Shown: positions 8,536-16,969, counted from the stretch's first letter. The stretch is 49,922 nucleotides of DNA from Chloroflexus islandicus (GCF_001650695.1 NZ_LWQS01000061.1:1-49922); one strand, 5' to 3'. The notes: generated by a model from the sequence alone, not told the origin. Made by a program: numbers and translations.

Positions 8536-9918
8536 ATGATCAGATTACGGCTCTGGCTGATCACGCTGGCAGCACTGTGCGCATGGCTGGCTGGCGGCGT
8601 GGCGCTGGCTCAACCAACGTGGATCGAGCAAAGCACGGCCTATTTCCGCCTCGTCTACGCGCCTGAAGATGAGGCGATCGCCGGCGAATACGCGCTTATT
8701 ATCGATACATTGTATAACGAGTTAAGCACCACGTTCGCTTTTCAACCAACCACGCCGCTGACCTTACGCCTCTACCCCACCAGCGAATCCTACTTCACCG
8801 CCAACCCCGCCGCGCGCAATGTCCCCGGCGTGATTGCCCACGCCGATTTTCGTCGCCGCGAAGTGGTGGTAATTGTCGAGCGGGCGCGCCGCCAGAGTGA
8901 GACGGCGCAGATCAACAACTTGCGCCACGAGTTGACCCATATCTTCGCCGCCGAGCTCAGTAATGGCCGTTTGAATGTCGGTTTGCAAGAGGGGATTGCG
9001 CAGTATATGGAATTGCCGGGGCCGGATCGCGACGACAAAATCGCTATTCTGCGCGATCTCACCCAGCGCGGGGAGTTGTGGACGTGGGCCGTGTTAGATG
9101 ACCGTGACGCGATCTATGGCCAACCCGAATTGAGCTACCCGCAAACGTGGTCTATCGTTACCTTTTTGATCGAGCGTGACGGCTTCGAGCAGTTTCGCCG
9201 ATTGCTTACCGCATTACCCCAAAGCAGCGGCTACCGTTCGGCGATGGCGGCCATCTATGGCGTCTCAGCCACCACCCTCGAAAGCGAATGGCGGGCATGG
9301 CTGCCCGCCTTCTTGCAGCTCGAACCGGCTGCTCTTCCGCCAGCAGTGATCGATCTTGCGCCGGCACAGGCCTTGCTCGCCGCTGGCGATTATGATCGCG
9401 CTTTGCGTGAACTCGAACGCCTTGACGCCATTGCCGATGCCGAAACGCAAAACCGTATCGCGGCGCTGCAAGCGCGGGCCCAAATCGGGCAGCGCGCTAA
9501 TCAATTAACTGAAGCCGCCCGCACTGCGTTGCTCAATGGCGAATATGAACAGGCCGAGCGGCTGATCGGACAAGCCGAGCAAGCCTACCGCGAGATCAAT
9601 GACAACCGCCAAGCAACCGTGCTTGCCGAATATCGGGCGCGGGTGGCGCGCGGGTTGCAAGCCGGTGAGGCGCTGCGCCGGGCCGATGCCCAAGCCCGCC
9701 GGTTCGACATCTTCGGCGCGCAGGCGAACGCTGAAGCGGCTGCACGTGAGTTCGCCGCTTTGGGTGATGAGGTGCGGCGCGATAACGCATTAGCGCTGCG
9801 CCGCAGTCTCGCTGAACAGCAGCGCACCCTCGCCGCCGCTCTGCTCTTCCTTGGCGCGGCTGGGCTAGCGATCCGGTTGATCGGTCGCCAATTGTGGCCG
9901 GCGCCGGAAGCGTGGTAA
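8536..9918 (+). CDS. Secreted gluzincin-type metallopeptidase (peptidase MA-like)
   Basis: This 460-residue protein begins with a signal peptide: basic MIRLRLW, then a hydrophobic stretch to the GVALAQP cleavage-like site. The catalytic HEXXH motif is HELTH (residues 131-135). An EGIAQY block about 21 residues later (Glu152) supplies the third zinc ligand, as in peptidase-MA-like domains. Residues 270-425 form helical, Ala/Glu/Arg-rich, TPR-like pairs. A hydrophobic helix near the C-terminus (AALLFLGAAGLAIRLIG) probably anchors the protein in the membrane. ATG at 8536 gives the cleanest signal peptide; an in-frame ATG at 8512 is the alternative. The target is unknown. Confidence 0.82.
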   Translation: MIRLRLWLITLAALCAWLAGGVALAQPTWIEQSTAYFRLVYAPEDEAIAGEYALIIDTLYNELSTTFAFQPTTPLTLRLYPTSESYFTANPAARNVPGVIAHADFRRREVVVIVERARRQSETAQINNLRHELTHIFAAELSNGRLNVGLQEGIAQYMELPGPDRDDKIAILRDLTQRGELWTWAVLDDRDAIYGQPELSYPQTWSIVTFLIERDGFEQFRRLLTALPQSSGYRSAMAAIYGVSATTLESEWRAWLPAFLQLEPAALPPAVIDLAPAQALLAAGDYDRALRELERLDAIADAETQNRIAALQARAQIGQRANQLTEAARTALLNGEYEQAERLIGQAEQAYREINDNRQATVLAEYRARVARGLQAGEALRRADAQARRFDIFGAQANAEAAAREFAALGDEVRRDNALALRRSLAEQQRTLAAALLFLGAAGLAIRLIGRQLWPAPEAW

Positions 9919-9919
9919 G

Positions 9920-9940
9920 GGGCCGCACGATGTGCGGCCC
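9920..9940. terminator. Perfect hairpin between convergent genes
   Basis: GGGCCGCAC-GAT-GTGCGGCCC is a perfect 9-bp stem one base after the peptidase stop codon and 16 bases before the glyA stop. It could end transcripts from both sides. There is no T-run, so termination is inferred from position. Confidence 0.55.
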
Positions 9941-9956
9941 GCCATCCAGTAGAATG

Positions 9957-11213
9957 TTACCGCACCTGCACCATATCGGCAGGCACTGGGAAATGGCGGC
10001 ACATGTCAGCCACCTCGGACGCAATCCGCGCCAACCGCGCGTCGTCGTCGGGGTACATCAGCACCTCGCCGATCCACGCCGCAATCTGCGCCATCTCACT
10101 CTCGCGCATACCGCGCGTCGTCACCGCCGGCGTTCCGATCCGGATGCCGCTCGTCTTCATCGGTGGCTGCGGATCGTCGGGAATGGCATTCTTGTTGACC
10201 GTAATCGCCGCTTTATCCAATGCTCGCTGCGCCTGCGCGCCGGTCAAGCCGGTGCTCCGCAAATCGACCAGCATCAGGTGATTATCAGTGCCGCCACTCA
10301 CCAACGTCAACCCTTGCCCACGCAACCCTTCCGCCAGTGCCCGTGCATTGAGCCGGATCTGAGCGGCGTACTGCTTGAAATCAGGCCGGAGCGCCTCGCC
10401 GAAGGCAACCGCTTTGCCAGCAATCACGTGCATCAGCGGCCCGCCCTGCGTCCCCGGAAAGACGCTGGAATTAATCTGCTTGGCAAACTCTTCCCCCATC
10501 AGGATGAGACCGCCGCGCGGGCCGCGCAACGTCTTGTGGGTGGTGGTAGTGATGATATGGGCATGCCCCACCGGCGACGGATGCTCGCCAGCCGCCACCA
10601 ACCCGGCGATATGGGCAATATCAGCCATCAACAATGCGCCGACCTCATCGGCGATCTGGCGCATGCGGGCAAAATCGATGATGCGCGGGTAGGCGCTCGC
10701 ACCCGACGTAATCAGCTTGGGCCGGATCGCGCGCGCTTTGGCGGCTAAATCGTCGTAGTCGATCTGGCCGCTCTGCGGATCGACGCCGTAGAACTGCACG
10801 TTATACCACTTGCCGGAAAAATTGACTGGACTGCCGTGGGTGAGGTGGCCACCGTGGTCAAGCCGCATGCCGAGAATGGTATCACCGGGTTGCAACAGAG
10901 CGGTGAACACCGCGATATTGGCTTGCGCGCCGCTGTGCGGCTGGACATTGGCGTGCGTCGTGCCAAACAACTGGCAGGCGCGATCAATGGCAAGCTGCTC
11001 GATCGCATCGACAAATTCGCAGCCGCCGTAGTAGCGCCGTCCGGGCAAACCTTCGGCATACTTGTTGGTCAACACTGAACCCTGCGCCTCCATTACCGCA
11101 AGGCTGGTATAGTTCTCGCTGGCGATCAGCTCAAGACCTTGGCGCTGGCGTTGCGCTTCGCGCTCGATCAAGTCGGCAATAATCGGATCGGTTGCGCGCA
11201 AATGTTCGAGCAT
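9957..11213 (-). CDS. glyA: Serine hydroxymethyltransferase
   Basis: SHMT is a PLP enzyme that converts serine plus tetrahydrofolate to glycine plus 5,10-methylene-THF. The 418-residue length is standard. Visible motifs are [11 protein letters not shown] near residues 27-36, [39 protein letters not shown], and the PLP lysine in [14 protein letters not shown] (Lys227). The start at 11213 is preceded by GGGAGAGGAAACG, a good ribosome site. It is transcribed away from the UPF0173 gene upstream, from which it is separated by a terminator-like hairpin. No glycine riboswitch is apparent in the 100-base leader. Confidence 0.97.
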   Translation of the reverse strand: MLEHLRATDPIIADLIEREAQRQRQGLELIASENYTSLAVMEAQGSVLTNKYAEGLPGRRYYGGCEFVDAIEQLAIDRACQLFGTTHANVQPHSGAQANIAVFTALLQPGDTILGMRLDHGGHLTHGSPVNFSGKWYNVQFYGVDPQSGQIDYDDLAAKARAIRPKLITSGASAYPRIIDFARMRQIADEVGALLMADIAHIAGLVAAGEHPSPVGHAHIITTTTHKTLRGPRGGLILMGEEFAKQINSSVFPGTQGGPLMHVIAGKAVAFGEALRPDFKQYAAQIRLNARALAEGLRGQGLTLVSGGTDNHLMLVDLRSTGLTGAQAQRALDKAAITVNKNAIPDDPQPPMKTSGIRIGTPAVTTRGMRESEMAQIAAWIGEVLMYPDDDARLARIASEVADMCRHFPVPADMVQVR

Positions 11214-11241
11214 CGTTTCCTCTCCCTGTGGTAGTACTGTT

Positions 11242-11292
11242 CAAAAGCGAAAAAGCCGTTCTGTTCACCGGCGCAAACCGGCAAACAGAACG
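11242..11292 (-). terminator. Rho-independent-type terminator of the UPF0173 gene
   Basis: On the minus strand the 9-bp stem CGTTCTGTT/AACAGAACG (11292-11257) encloses a second CCGG/CCGG stem. It is followed by GCTTTTTCGCTTTT (11255-11242). Hairpin plus interrupted T-tract is a classic intrinsic terminator. It sits between the UPF0173 stop (11316) and glyA (11213). Confidence 0.75.
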
Positions 11293-11315
11293 AACATGCC
11301 GCCATCGCTGCTTGC

Positions 11316-12047
11316 TTAACTCACCGACTCACCGGGTTTCAACGTGATGATCTCGGTCGTCACGCCAAACTCGCGGCAGTGCTCAGCCAACGCTTCCGGC
11401 GTCCCAGCGAGGATCGGGAAGGTGCCGTAATGTTCGGGGATCGCATACTTGGCGCCGATCAACTTCAGCGCATACGCTGCTTGGCGCGGATCCATCGTAA
11501 AGTGATCGCCAATCGGCAGGATGACCAGATCGGGGCGATACAGATCGCCGATGATCTGCATATCCATGGTCACGCAGGTATCGCCGGTGTGATAGATCGT
11601 AAAGCCGTTGCTGAAGCGCAAAACATAACCGGCTGCCGTACCCAGATTGATGATTTGGCCGTTTTCGTAGATGGTGCTGGAATGGTGGGCCGTCGTCATT
11701 GTCGCGCGCACATCGGCCACCGTCACCGTGCCGCCTTTATTGAACCCAACCAATTGCGCCGCCGGGATGCCCTCACCTTCAAAGTACGGCACCATATCGT
11801 ACTGGCACACCACCGTGGCCCCGGTTTCGCGCGCCAAATCGACGACATCCCCGATGTGATCGAAGTGGCCGTGGGTAATAAAGATCGCCGCCAAGTTCTC
11901 GCGCACCCGCGCCTTCAACGGCTCCGGACAGACCGGGTTGCCGTCAACCCACGCATCGATCAAGATATTGCGGCCCTCCGGCGTCGTCAGATGGAAGGTG
12001 CCATGACCAATAAATGTAATGGTGACATCACGCCCTAGCGTTGCCAA
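11316..12047 (-). CDS. UPF0173 metallo-beta-lactamase-fold hydrolase
   Basis: This 243-residue MBL-fold protein resembles the UPF0173 family (UlaG-like). Zinc ligands are visible as THGHFDH (H59, H61, D63, H64), a His in TTAHHS, the Asp of YHTGDT and the His of PEHYGTFP. The reaction is unknown. The start is TTG at 12047: it is preceded by GAAGGAGGCAACC, a near-perfect ribosome site at the right distance, and gives MATLGRDVTITFIGHG, which fits family starts. An upstream in-frame GTG (12074) would add nine unlikely residues and swallow the ribosome site. Its promoter region diverges from trxA with overlapping -35 boxes. Confidence 0.88.
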   Translation of the reverse strand: MATLGRDVTITFIGHGTFHLTTPEGRNILIDAWVDGNPVCPEPLKARVRENLAAIFITHGHFDHIGDVVDLARETGATVVCQYDMVPYFEGEGIPAAQLVGFNKGGTVTVADVRATMTTAHHSSTIYENGQIINLGTAAGYVLRFSNGFTIYHTGDTCVTMDMQIIGDLYRPDLVILPIGDHFTMDPRQAAYALKLIGAKYAIPEHYGTFPILAGTPEALAEHCREFGVTTEIITLKPGESVS

Positions 12048-12133
12048 GGTTGCCTCCTTCCGGTCACAAAACACGAACTTCTTACGGGCCGATGAGATCT
12101 ATGGAAACCCGGCTTGGTGCTGATCGCGCCTTC

Positions 12134-12164
12134 AGTATAACACAGAGCATCATCCTCTTGACAA
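12134..12164 (-). promoter_or_regulatory. Putative leftward promoter of the UPF0173 gene
   Basis: On the minus strand TTGTCA (12164-12159) is followed, after 19 bp, by TATACT (12139-12134). The -35 box lies on the same bases as the rightward TTGACA of trxA, so the two promoters should compete or be co-regulated. The long spacer makes this weaker than the trxA promoter. Confidence 0.45.
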
Positions 12165-12186
12165 CTGGCCCAGTGCCGGGTATAGT
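12158..12186 (+). promoter_or_regulatory. Consensus sigma70 promoter of trxA and the CsoR-family gene
   Basis: TTGACA (12158-12163), an exact 17-bp spacer and TATAGT (12181-12186) form the best promoter match in the window. The operator at 12186-12204 begins on its last -10 base. Confidence 0.85.
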
Positions 12187-12204
12187 ATACCCCCGGGGGG
12201 TATA
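12186..12204. promoter_or_regulatory. CsoR/CstR-type operator over the trxA start site
   Basis: TATACCCCCGGGGGGTATA is a near-perfect palindrome (TATAC5-G6TATA). Operators of the CsoR/RcnR/FrmR/CstR family are typically A/T-flanked C-runs facing G-runs. It covers the predicted transcription start, so a bound repressor would block initiation. The second gene of the transcript is a CsoR-family regulator, which makes autoregulation the simplest reading. Confidence 0.8.
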
Positions 12205-12266
12205 TGTACCACCCGCACTGCGGTGAACCAACCGCCGCTCACGCATGATTGAGGAGGATAGAACCA

Positions 12267-12599
12267 ATGGCTAAGCCCATCGTAGTAAACGATTCCGATT
12301 TTGCCGAGAAGGTCTTGCAATCGAGCACGCCGGTCGTGGTCGATTTTTGGGCGCCGTGGTGCGGGCCATGCCGTGTCATCGCCCCCATCCTTGACAAGCT
12401 GGCCAACGAGTACGAAGGCCGGCTCACCATCGCCAAGGTCAACACCGACGATAATGTCCGCTATGCTTCCCAGCTCGGCATTCAGGGCATTCCGACGCTG
12501 GTCATCTTTAAGAATGGCAAAGAAGTCGGACGGTTGATTGGCGCACGCCCGGAAGCGATGTATCGCGAGATCTTTGATAAAGTGCTGGCAATGGCGTGA
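12267..12599 (+). CDS. trxA: Thioredoxin
   Basis: This 110-residue thioredoxin is a cytosolic dithiol-disulfide oxidoreductase. The active site is WCGPC (residues 31-35, the E. coli positions). Other conserved elements are VVDFWAPW, the buried Asp in VDFW, and the cis-Pro loop QGIPTLVIFKNG. ATG at 12267 follows GAGGAGGATAGAACCA, a strong ribosome site. It is the first gene of an operon under the promoter and operator at 12158-12204. Its TGA overlaps the GTG start of the downstream regulator, which suggests translational coupling. Control by a CsoR-type repressor suggests an inducible, stress-linked thioredoxin rather than the housekeeping copy; that is inference. Confidence 0.95.
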   Translation: MAKPIVVNDSDFAEKVLQSSTPVVVDFWAPWCGPCRVIAPILDKLANEYEGRLTIAKVNTDDNVRYASQLGIQGIPTLVIFKNGKEVGRLIGARPEAMYREIFDKVLAMA

Positions 12600-12919
12600 G
12601 CACTCCGCCACCAACGCCCGACCCGGCAGGTACACAGCCTATGAACGCCGGTGGTCATCCATTAGCACCCGAACGGCGCGACGAACTGGTGCGCCGTTTG
12701 CGGCGCATCGAAGGCCAAGTGCGCGGCATTCAGCGTATGGTGGAAGAAGGCCGCGACTGCCGCGATATTGTCCACCAGATCGCGGCCATCCGGCAGGCAT
12801 TGGCCAGCGCCAATAGCGTTGTGCTCGAATGCTATGCGCAAAATTGCCTGAGCGATAGCGAACGTTGCCGCGCCGAAACGATCAACGAGTTGATCGAATT
12901 GTTTAAAGACGTGTGTTAG
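12596..12919 (+). CDS. CsoR-family (DUF156) repressor, CstR-like cysteine pattern
   Basis: This 107-residue all-helical regulator has the family core RRLRRIEGQVRGIQRMVEEG followed by DC and an IAAIRQAL helix. Counted from the GTG start, the conserved cysteines are Cys55 and Cys84, 29 residues apart, as in CsoR (Cys36/Cys65) and the persulfide sensor CstR (Cys31/Cys60). The copper-ligand His of CsoR, 25 residues after the first Cys, is Tyr80 here. That argues against copper sensing and for thiol or persulfide chemistry. Extra Cys residues are at 79, 91 and 107. The GTG start overlaps the trxA stop; an ATG at 12641 would remove a 15-residue Pro-rich tail and is also possible. Confidence 0.88.
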   Translation: MSTPPPTPDPAGTQPMNAGGHPLAPERRDELVRRLRRIEGQVRGIQRMVEEGRDCRDIVHQIAAIRQALASANSVVLECYAQNCLSDSERCRAETINELIELFKDVC

Positions 12920-12927
12920 CCTGCTAT

Positions 12928-12962
12928 CCGCCGGGGGTGAGCGAGCAGCTCACTCCCGGCGG
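12928..12962. terminator. Long hairpin between convergent regulators
   Basis: Fifteen-base arms CCGCCGGGGGTGAGC and GCTCACTCCCGGCGG pair with one G-T wobble around GAGCA. It fills the gap between the CsoR-family gene and the convergent winged-helix gene. There is no T-run, but it could stop transcripts from both sides. Confidence 0.55.
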
Positions 12963-12965
12963 ATG

Positions 12966-13283
12966 CTATTCAGAACCGATTGCGGTTGCTACTTCACCGG
13001 TTTCCGTCGCTTTCCCGTTGAGCAAGATAGCCAGTAAATCGCGTACTGCCAACCCTTGCTGGGCCGGATGGCGCAAGGGTTGATCGGGATAGATGGTGTA
13101 CCGGTTATGCCGGCCCTCGCGCACATGTGAAATATAGCCAGCCTCATGCAGATCGTGCAAGATGCGCTGCACGGCCCGCTCGGTAATCCCAACCGTCTGC
13201 GCAATGTCGTGCGCTGTCACCCGCGGGTTGCGGGCAATACAGAGCAAGACCTGCGCATGGTTGGTCAAGAATGTCCAACTCAT
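12966..13283 (-). CDS. Small winged-helix transcriptional regulator
   Basis: This 105-residue protein has a winged helix-turn-helix at residues 5-75. The core is HAQVLLCIARNPRVTAHDIA, followed by a recognition helix VGITERAVQRILHDL and a wing ISHVREGRHNRYTIY. This is the MarR/ArsR-like small HTH type. There are no metal-binding cysteine pairs, so it is not a classical ArsR metal sensor. The C-terminal 25 residues may dimerise. It is a single gene converging on the trxA operon, with an extended -10 promoter at 13329-13337. The target is unknown. Confidence 0.82.
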   Translation of the reverse strand: MSWTFLTNHAQVLLCIARNPRVTAHDIAQTVGITERAVQRILHDLHEAGYISHVREGRHNRYTIYPDQPLRHPAQQGLAVRDLLAILLNGKATETGEVATAIGSE

Positions 13284-13328
13284 ACGATCGGCTTTCTAGA
13301 CGTATACCGCACATCCTCGTTTCATAAT

Positions 13329-13337
13329 ATTGTACCA
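13329..13337 (-). promoter_or_regulatory. Extended -10 (TGGTACAAT) upstream of the winged-helix gene
   Basis: The minus strand reads TGGTACAAT, an extended -10 box, about 45 bases before the ATG at 13283. The same nine bases occur upstream of gltA and sucA. No consensus -35 is visible. Confidence 0.5.
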
Positions 13338-13390
13338 GCGTTATTGATTACAAGCGAGGGGAAGGATACACACCCCACTAGTGAGCGACT

Positions 13391-14701
13391 TCACGGCGCT
13401 GGCCCAAAGGTTGCCCGCCATTCGCGAATGATGTGCAGGTAGAAATCGGGCGGCAAGGGGCGACCATCACGGTCGGTATACGCCGCTGGCGCCACGGCGG
13501 TATTTTCCGGCCATTCATTCCACGTTTCGATCAACACCAGATCGGTATCAGGCGGGATGGCGGCGAGGCTGGCGCGCAGGAAGGCGCCGGGAGCAACTGG
13601 CCCGCCGCCGGGAGGTTCATCACGCGGCTGCACCCGCGGGTCGCTGACCCCCGGAATGCGCGAGTTATCAAACCCCGGCCCGGCGCTACTCACCTTGAAC
13701 CCGCGCAGCTCGCCGGTATACGGCCCTACCAGCGCCGTCCCCCAACGATAGACGCCATCCGCCGCTTCGGCGCTGCTCGGCAACCCCGCTGGCGGGGTCA
13801 GCGCCTGCGGGTTAAGCCACGTCTCTTCGAGGATCAGCCACGGTTCGACGCCAAAATCGGCGCGAAAGGCATCTTTGACCGCGCGCCACAGCGCGCCGCT
13901 CAATTCGAGATTATCACAACACAGCGCAGTATAGGTGATGATAATCGGGCGGCCATCGATCGTGGCCCACATTTCGCGCGGCACCCGCTGAAAGAAATCG
14001 CGAATGTGCAGATTATAGAAGAAATAGCCGCTGCGTGGGTCACTGAGCGGCAAGCGGGGCACGTTCGGGCCAAACCGGTAGCCATTGCCCATAAACTCTT
14101 GGTACATGCCTTGCTGGGCCGTGGTATCAAGGAACATCCCGATTTGCAAGGGCCGCGCTAACACGCCATTCGCTTGCACCAGCAAGTTGATGCGGTCTTG
14201 TTGAAACCATGGATGTGGATGATCGCCCCAACTCACCGGAAAGACGATATCAATCCCGGTGGCGGCCATTGTGCGCAGCTCTTCCTCGTACCAGTCGTAG
14301 TTATACGAGGAATAGCTCAGGCCATCACGCGGATCGGGATCATCGGGCAGCGGCGTCAACCACCCGGGAGGGACGGCGCGCAGTTGGTCAGCGTTACACT
14401 CTTGTTGCGGGCAGTTGTACCAATAGAAAAAGAAAGTACCGAGCGGCGGCCCGCGCCGTACCGGCGTTGGGGGAACTATGGTCGCCGCCGGCTGGGCCGG
14501 CCCGGTTCCGCTTGGCGGTGAAGGCGCTGGGGTTGCTGCGGGCGCTGGTAGCGTTGGCCTAGCATCGCTTGGCGATGCGGAGACTGGCGGTGCCGGCGTA
14601 GGTTCGGCGGCGCGCGGCGGGCTACAAGCAGCGACGGTGACGAGCAGTGCAACCGCGAAAAACAATTGTATACGCACCAGTAGCGTCTTGATCGTATCCA
14701 T
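13391..14701 (-). CDS. Lipoprotein with GH99/DUF5010-like glycosidase domain
   Basis: This 436-residue protein starts with a lipoprotein signal (basic start, hydrophobic core, lipobox VTVAAC with Cys26). A Pro/Ala/Thr-rich linker of about 60 residues follows. The folded domain begins GTFFFYWYNCP, continues with YDWYEEELRTMAATGIDIVFPVSWGDHPHPWF, and ends in LVLIETWNEWPENTAVAP. This is the pattern of GH99-like and DUF5010 TIM barrels, in which the WNEW strand is conserved near the active site. It probably acts on extracellular polysaccharide from the outer membrane-anchored side. ATG at 14701 is chosen over an in-frame TTG at 14725 because it gives a normal signal peptide. Confidence 0.8.
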   Translation of the reverse strand: MDTIKTLLVRIQLFFAVALLVTVAACSPPRAAEPTPAPPVSASPSDARPTLPAPAATPAPSPPSGTGPAQPAATIVPPTPVRRGPPLGTFFFYWYNCPQQECNADQLRAVPPGWLTPLPDDPDPRDGLSYSSYNYDWYEEELRTMAATGIDIVFPVSWGDHPHPWFQQDRINLLVQANGVLARPLQIGMFLDTTAQQGMYQEFMGNGYRFGPNVPRLPLSDPRSGYFFYNLHIRDFFQRVPREMWATIDGRPIIITYTALCCDNLELSGALWRAVKDAFRADFGVEPWLILEETWLNPQALTPPAGLPSSAEAADGVYRWGTALVGPYTGELRGFKVSSAGPGFDNSRIPGVSDPRVQPRDEPPGGGPVAPGAFLRASLAAIPPDTDLVLIETWNEWPENTAVAPAAYTDRDGRPLPPDFYLHIIREWRATFGPAP

Positions 14702-14754
14702 ACACTGGCAGTATAGCACGATCAAGCACTAGCCGGCGGGCTGCCCAAACACAA

Positions 14755-14785
14755 CCACGGCGCGAGCACGATGCCCGCGCCGTGG
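14755..14785 (-). terminator. Hairpin after the symporter operon
   Basis: CCACGGCGCG and CGCGCCGTGG form a perfect 10-bp stem with an 11-base loop. It lies 18 bases beyond the stop of the leftward symporter gene and upstream of the lipoprotein gene. No T-run follows. Confidence 0.5.
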
Positions 14786-14803
14786 CTGCCGGTGAATACC
14801 AAC

Positions 14804-16969
14804 CTACTTCGCCGTCGCCACCTTATCGATCATCTTGGTCATCCCCTCGTCGTCGGTGATCGGATTGCGCAGGTTCTCAACCAGCTCCTGCGTCTCCTTC
14901 GAGGGTTCCTTGGTCAGCAAGCTCACGACCACGATCAAGATGATCGCCACCGGCAGACCGAAGATGCCCGAACCGAGGTGCGAGATGCCCAGCACATTGA
15001 ACGCCGGATTCATGTAGTTATTGAACATGTAGAAGAGGGTGACACCCAAACCGCCAATCATACCGGCAATCGCACCGGGGCCATTAGCCCGCTTCCAGAA
15101 GATGCCGAGCAGCACCACCGGGAAGAAGGTTGCGGCGGCCATCGAGAACGCCCACGCCACCATCTGCGCGATCAGCGCGAGGCGCGGGATCGCAAGCAAG
15201 GCTGCAATCACGGCGGCCACCACGATCATCGACTTGCCCAGCATAATGCGGGTATTGAGGCTGGCCTTCGGATTGATCGTGCGGAAGTAGATGTCGTGCG
15301 CGATCGCCGAGGCAATCACCACCAGCAGACCGTCAGCGGTGCTGAGCGCCGCCGCCAGACCACCCGCCGCAATCAGCGCGCCGATGGTGAAGGGCAGACC
15401 AGCGATATCCGGAGTCGAGAGCACCACGAGGTCGCCGTCAATGCCATCAGCGGTAGCGCGGCCTAACTCGTTAAGCTGCAAGATGCCATCAACCCGCGCC
15501 TTGGTCAAGAAGGTTGCCGCACCCGAAATTTCACCGGCGCGCGCCTTGCCATCACCAATATCCTCCCACGGGCCGAGGTCGATCTTGCCATTACCGTTCG
15601 CATCCTCAATGGTGATGGTCTTAGCGTTGATCAGGTTCTTCACCCAACCCGGCTCTTTGCCGATCTCAACACCATCGACCGCCTTGAGGTCACGGATCAC
15701 GATCAGACCGTTGCTGGCCCACGTCTTCGTCCAACCCGGCAGTTCGCTGATCTGCTTGCCGACCACGTTCTCGAGGATCTGCCAGCGCGAGAAGGCAGCG
15801 TAGGCCGGCGCAGTGAAGTAGAGCAAGAAGATGAAGAAGAGCGACCAACCGACGCTCAAGCGGCTCTCGCGCACGCTCGGCACGGTGTAGAAGCGGATGA
15901 GGATGTGGGGCAAACCGGCGGTACCCAGCATCAGACACGCCATCAGCGCGAGGAAGTTCCACGGCGTGCCGCGCCAGTCGCCAAGCTCAGGCTTCTTGGC
16001 ATCGGGGATGGCCTGCGCTGCCGGCGGGGTCAGGCTCCAGCCAAATTGGGTATTGATCTGGCGCACTGCATCAACCGCGGCGGCATTGCTGAGACCCTCG
16101 TTGAAGGGCGGGATGTAGCCGCTGGTAATGAACTTGCCCGGCACAACCGGCGACTCAGTCGTCCGCGACAAACCCTGCTCTTGCTCAAGCACTTGGATCC
16201 GCTGCAAGGCCTGCCCATAGCTCAGTTGCGGCAGCGGAAAGCCCGTAAGCTGGATCGACAGCGCCGTCACCGGGATGAGGTAGGCGATAATCAAAATGAT
16301 GTACTGCGCCACCTGCGTCCACGTCACGGCCTTCATACCGCCAAGGAACGAACAGACCAGCACACCCGACAGACCAAGGATGACGCCGATGGTGTAATCA
16401 ACGCCGACGAAGCGCTGCATAATCAGGCCGACACCGACCACCTGCGCGGTCACGTAGGTGAGCGAAACGATAATCGCGCAGATCGCCGCCACCACGCGGG
16501 CGGTATTGCCGCCGAAGCGCGCACCAACAAAGTCGGGAATGGTGTACTGGCCAAACTTGCGCAGGTACGGCGCAAAGAGCAGCGCTAGCAACACGTAACC
16601 GCCCGTCCAGCCCATAATGTAGGCCAGACCATCATAGCCAAGCAACCAGAGCGTACCGGCCATCGAGATGAACGACGCCGCGCTCATCCAGTCGGCGCCG
16701 GTGGCCATACCGTTGAAGACTGCCGGCACGTTGCGGCCAGCGACATAGTACTCATCCAACGCCTTGGTACGCGACAGAATGCCAATCGTCGCATAGAGCG
16801 CCATCGTCAGCAACAGGAAGATCCAGCCAATGACTTGCGTGGGCAAGCCAGCGAATACTTCCAGCAGCAGCATCAGCAAGCTCACGCCGATAAAACCAAT
16901 GGTAAAGTAACCGTAGTAGCGCGCCATCCGGTTGCGGAAGACGCTCTGGCTCTGGGCCGAAGCAGACAT
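14804..16969 (-). CDS. Sodium/solute symporter large subunit (VC_2705/ActP-like, SSS family)
   Basis: This 721-residue member of the solute:sodium symporter family has the LeuT-like layout. The first segments carry LDEYYVAGRNVPAVFNGMATGADWMSAASF, a hallmark of acetate/monocarboxylate SSS proteins. It is longer than the usual 550-600 residues because of two hydrophilic insertions, at about 243-330 and 395-522. The second contains an EF-hand-like loop DANGNGKID (residues 456-464) followed by further acidic loops. The small DUF4212 subunit is encoded 39 bases upstream on the same strand, which is the standard two-gene arrangement. A likely substrate is acetate or another short carboxylate, by family only. 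Confidence 0.9.
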   Translation of the reverse strand: MSASAQSQSVFRNRMARYYGYFTIGFIGVSLLMLLLEVFAGLPTQVIGWIFLLLTMALYATIGILSRTKALDEYYVAGRNVPAVFNGMATGADWMSAASFISMAGTLWLLGYDGLAYIMGWTGGYVLLALLFAPYLRKFGQYTIPDFVGARFGGNTARVVAAICAIIVSLTYVTAQVVGVGLIMQRFVGVDYTIGVILGLSGVLVCSFLGGMKAVTWTQVAQYIILIIAYLIPVTALSIQLTGFPLPQLSYGQALQRIQVLEQEQGLSRTTESPVVPGKFITSGYIPPFNEGLSNAAAVDAVRQINTQFGWSLTPPAAQAIPDAKKPELGDWRGTPWNFLALMACLMLGTAGLPHILIRFYTVPSVRESRLSVGWSLFFIFLLYFTAPAYAAFSRWQILENVVGKQISELPGWTKTWASNGLIVIRDLKAVDGVEIGKEPGWVKNLINAKTITIEDANGNGKIDLGPWEDIGDGKARAGEISGAATFLTKARVDGILQLNELGRATADGIDGDLVVLSTPDIAGLPFTIGALIAAGGLAAALSTADGLLVVIASAIAHDIYFRTINPKASLNTRIMLGKSMIVVAAVIAALLAIPRLALIAQMVAWAFSMAAATFFPVVLLGIFWKRANGPGAIAGMIGGLGVTLFYMFNNYMNPAFNVLGISHLGSGIFGLPVAIILIVVVSLLTKEPSKETQELVENLRNPITDDEGMTKMIDKVATAK

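Noticed and set aside
11214-11315. Glycine or other riboswitch upstream of glyA
   Set aside because: The only strong structure is a hairpin with a T-tract positioned as the terminator of the preceding UPF0173 gene; no aptamer-like conserved core was seen.
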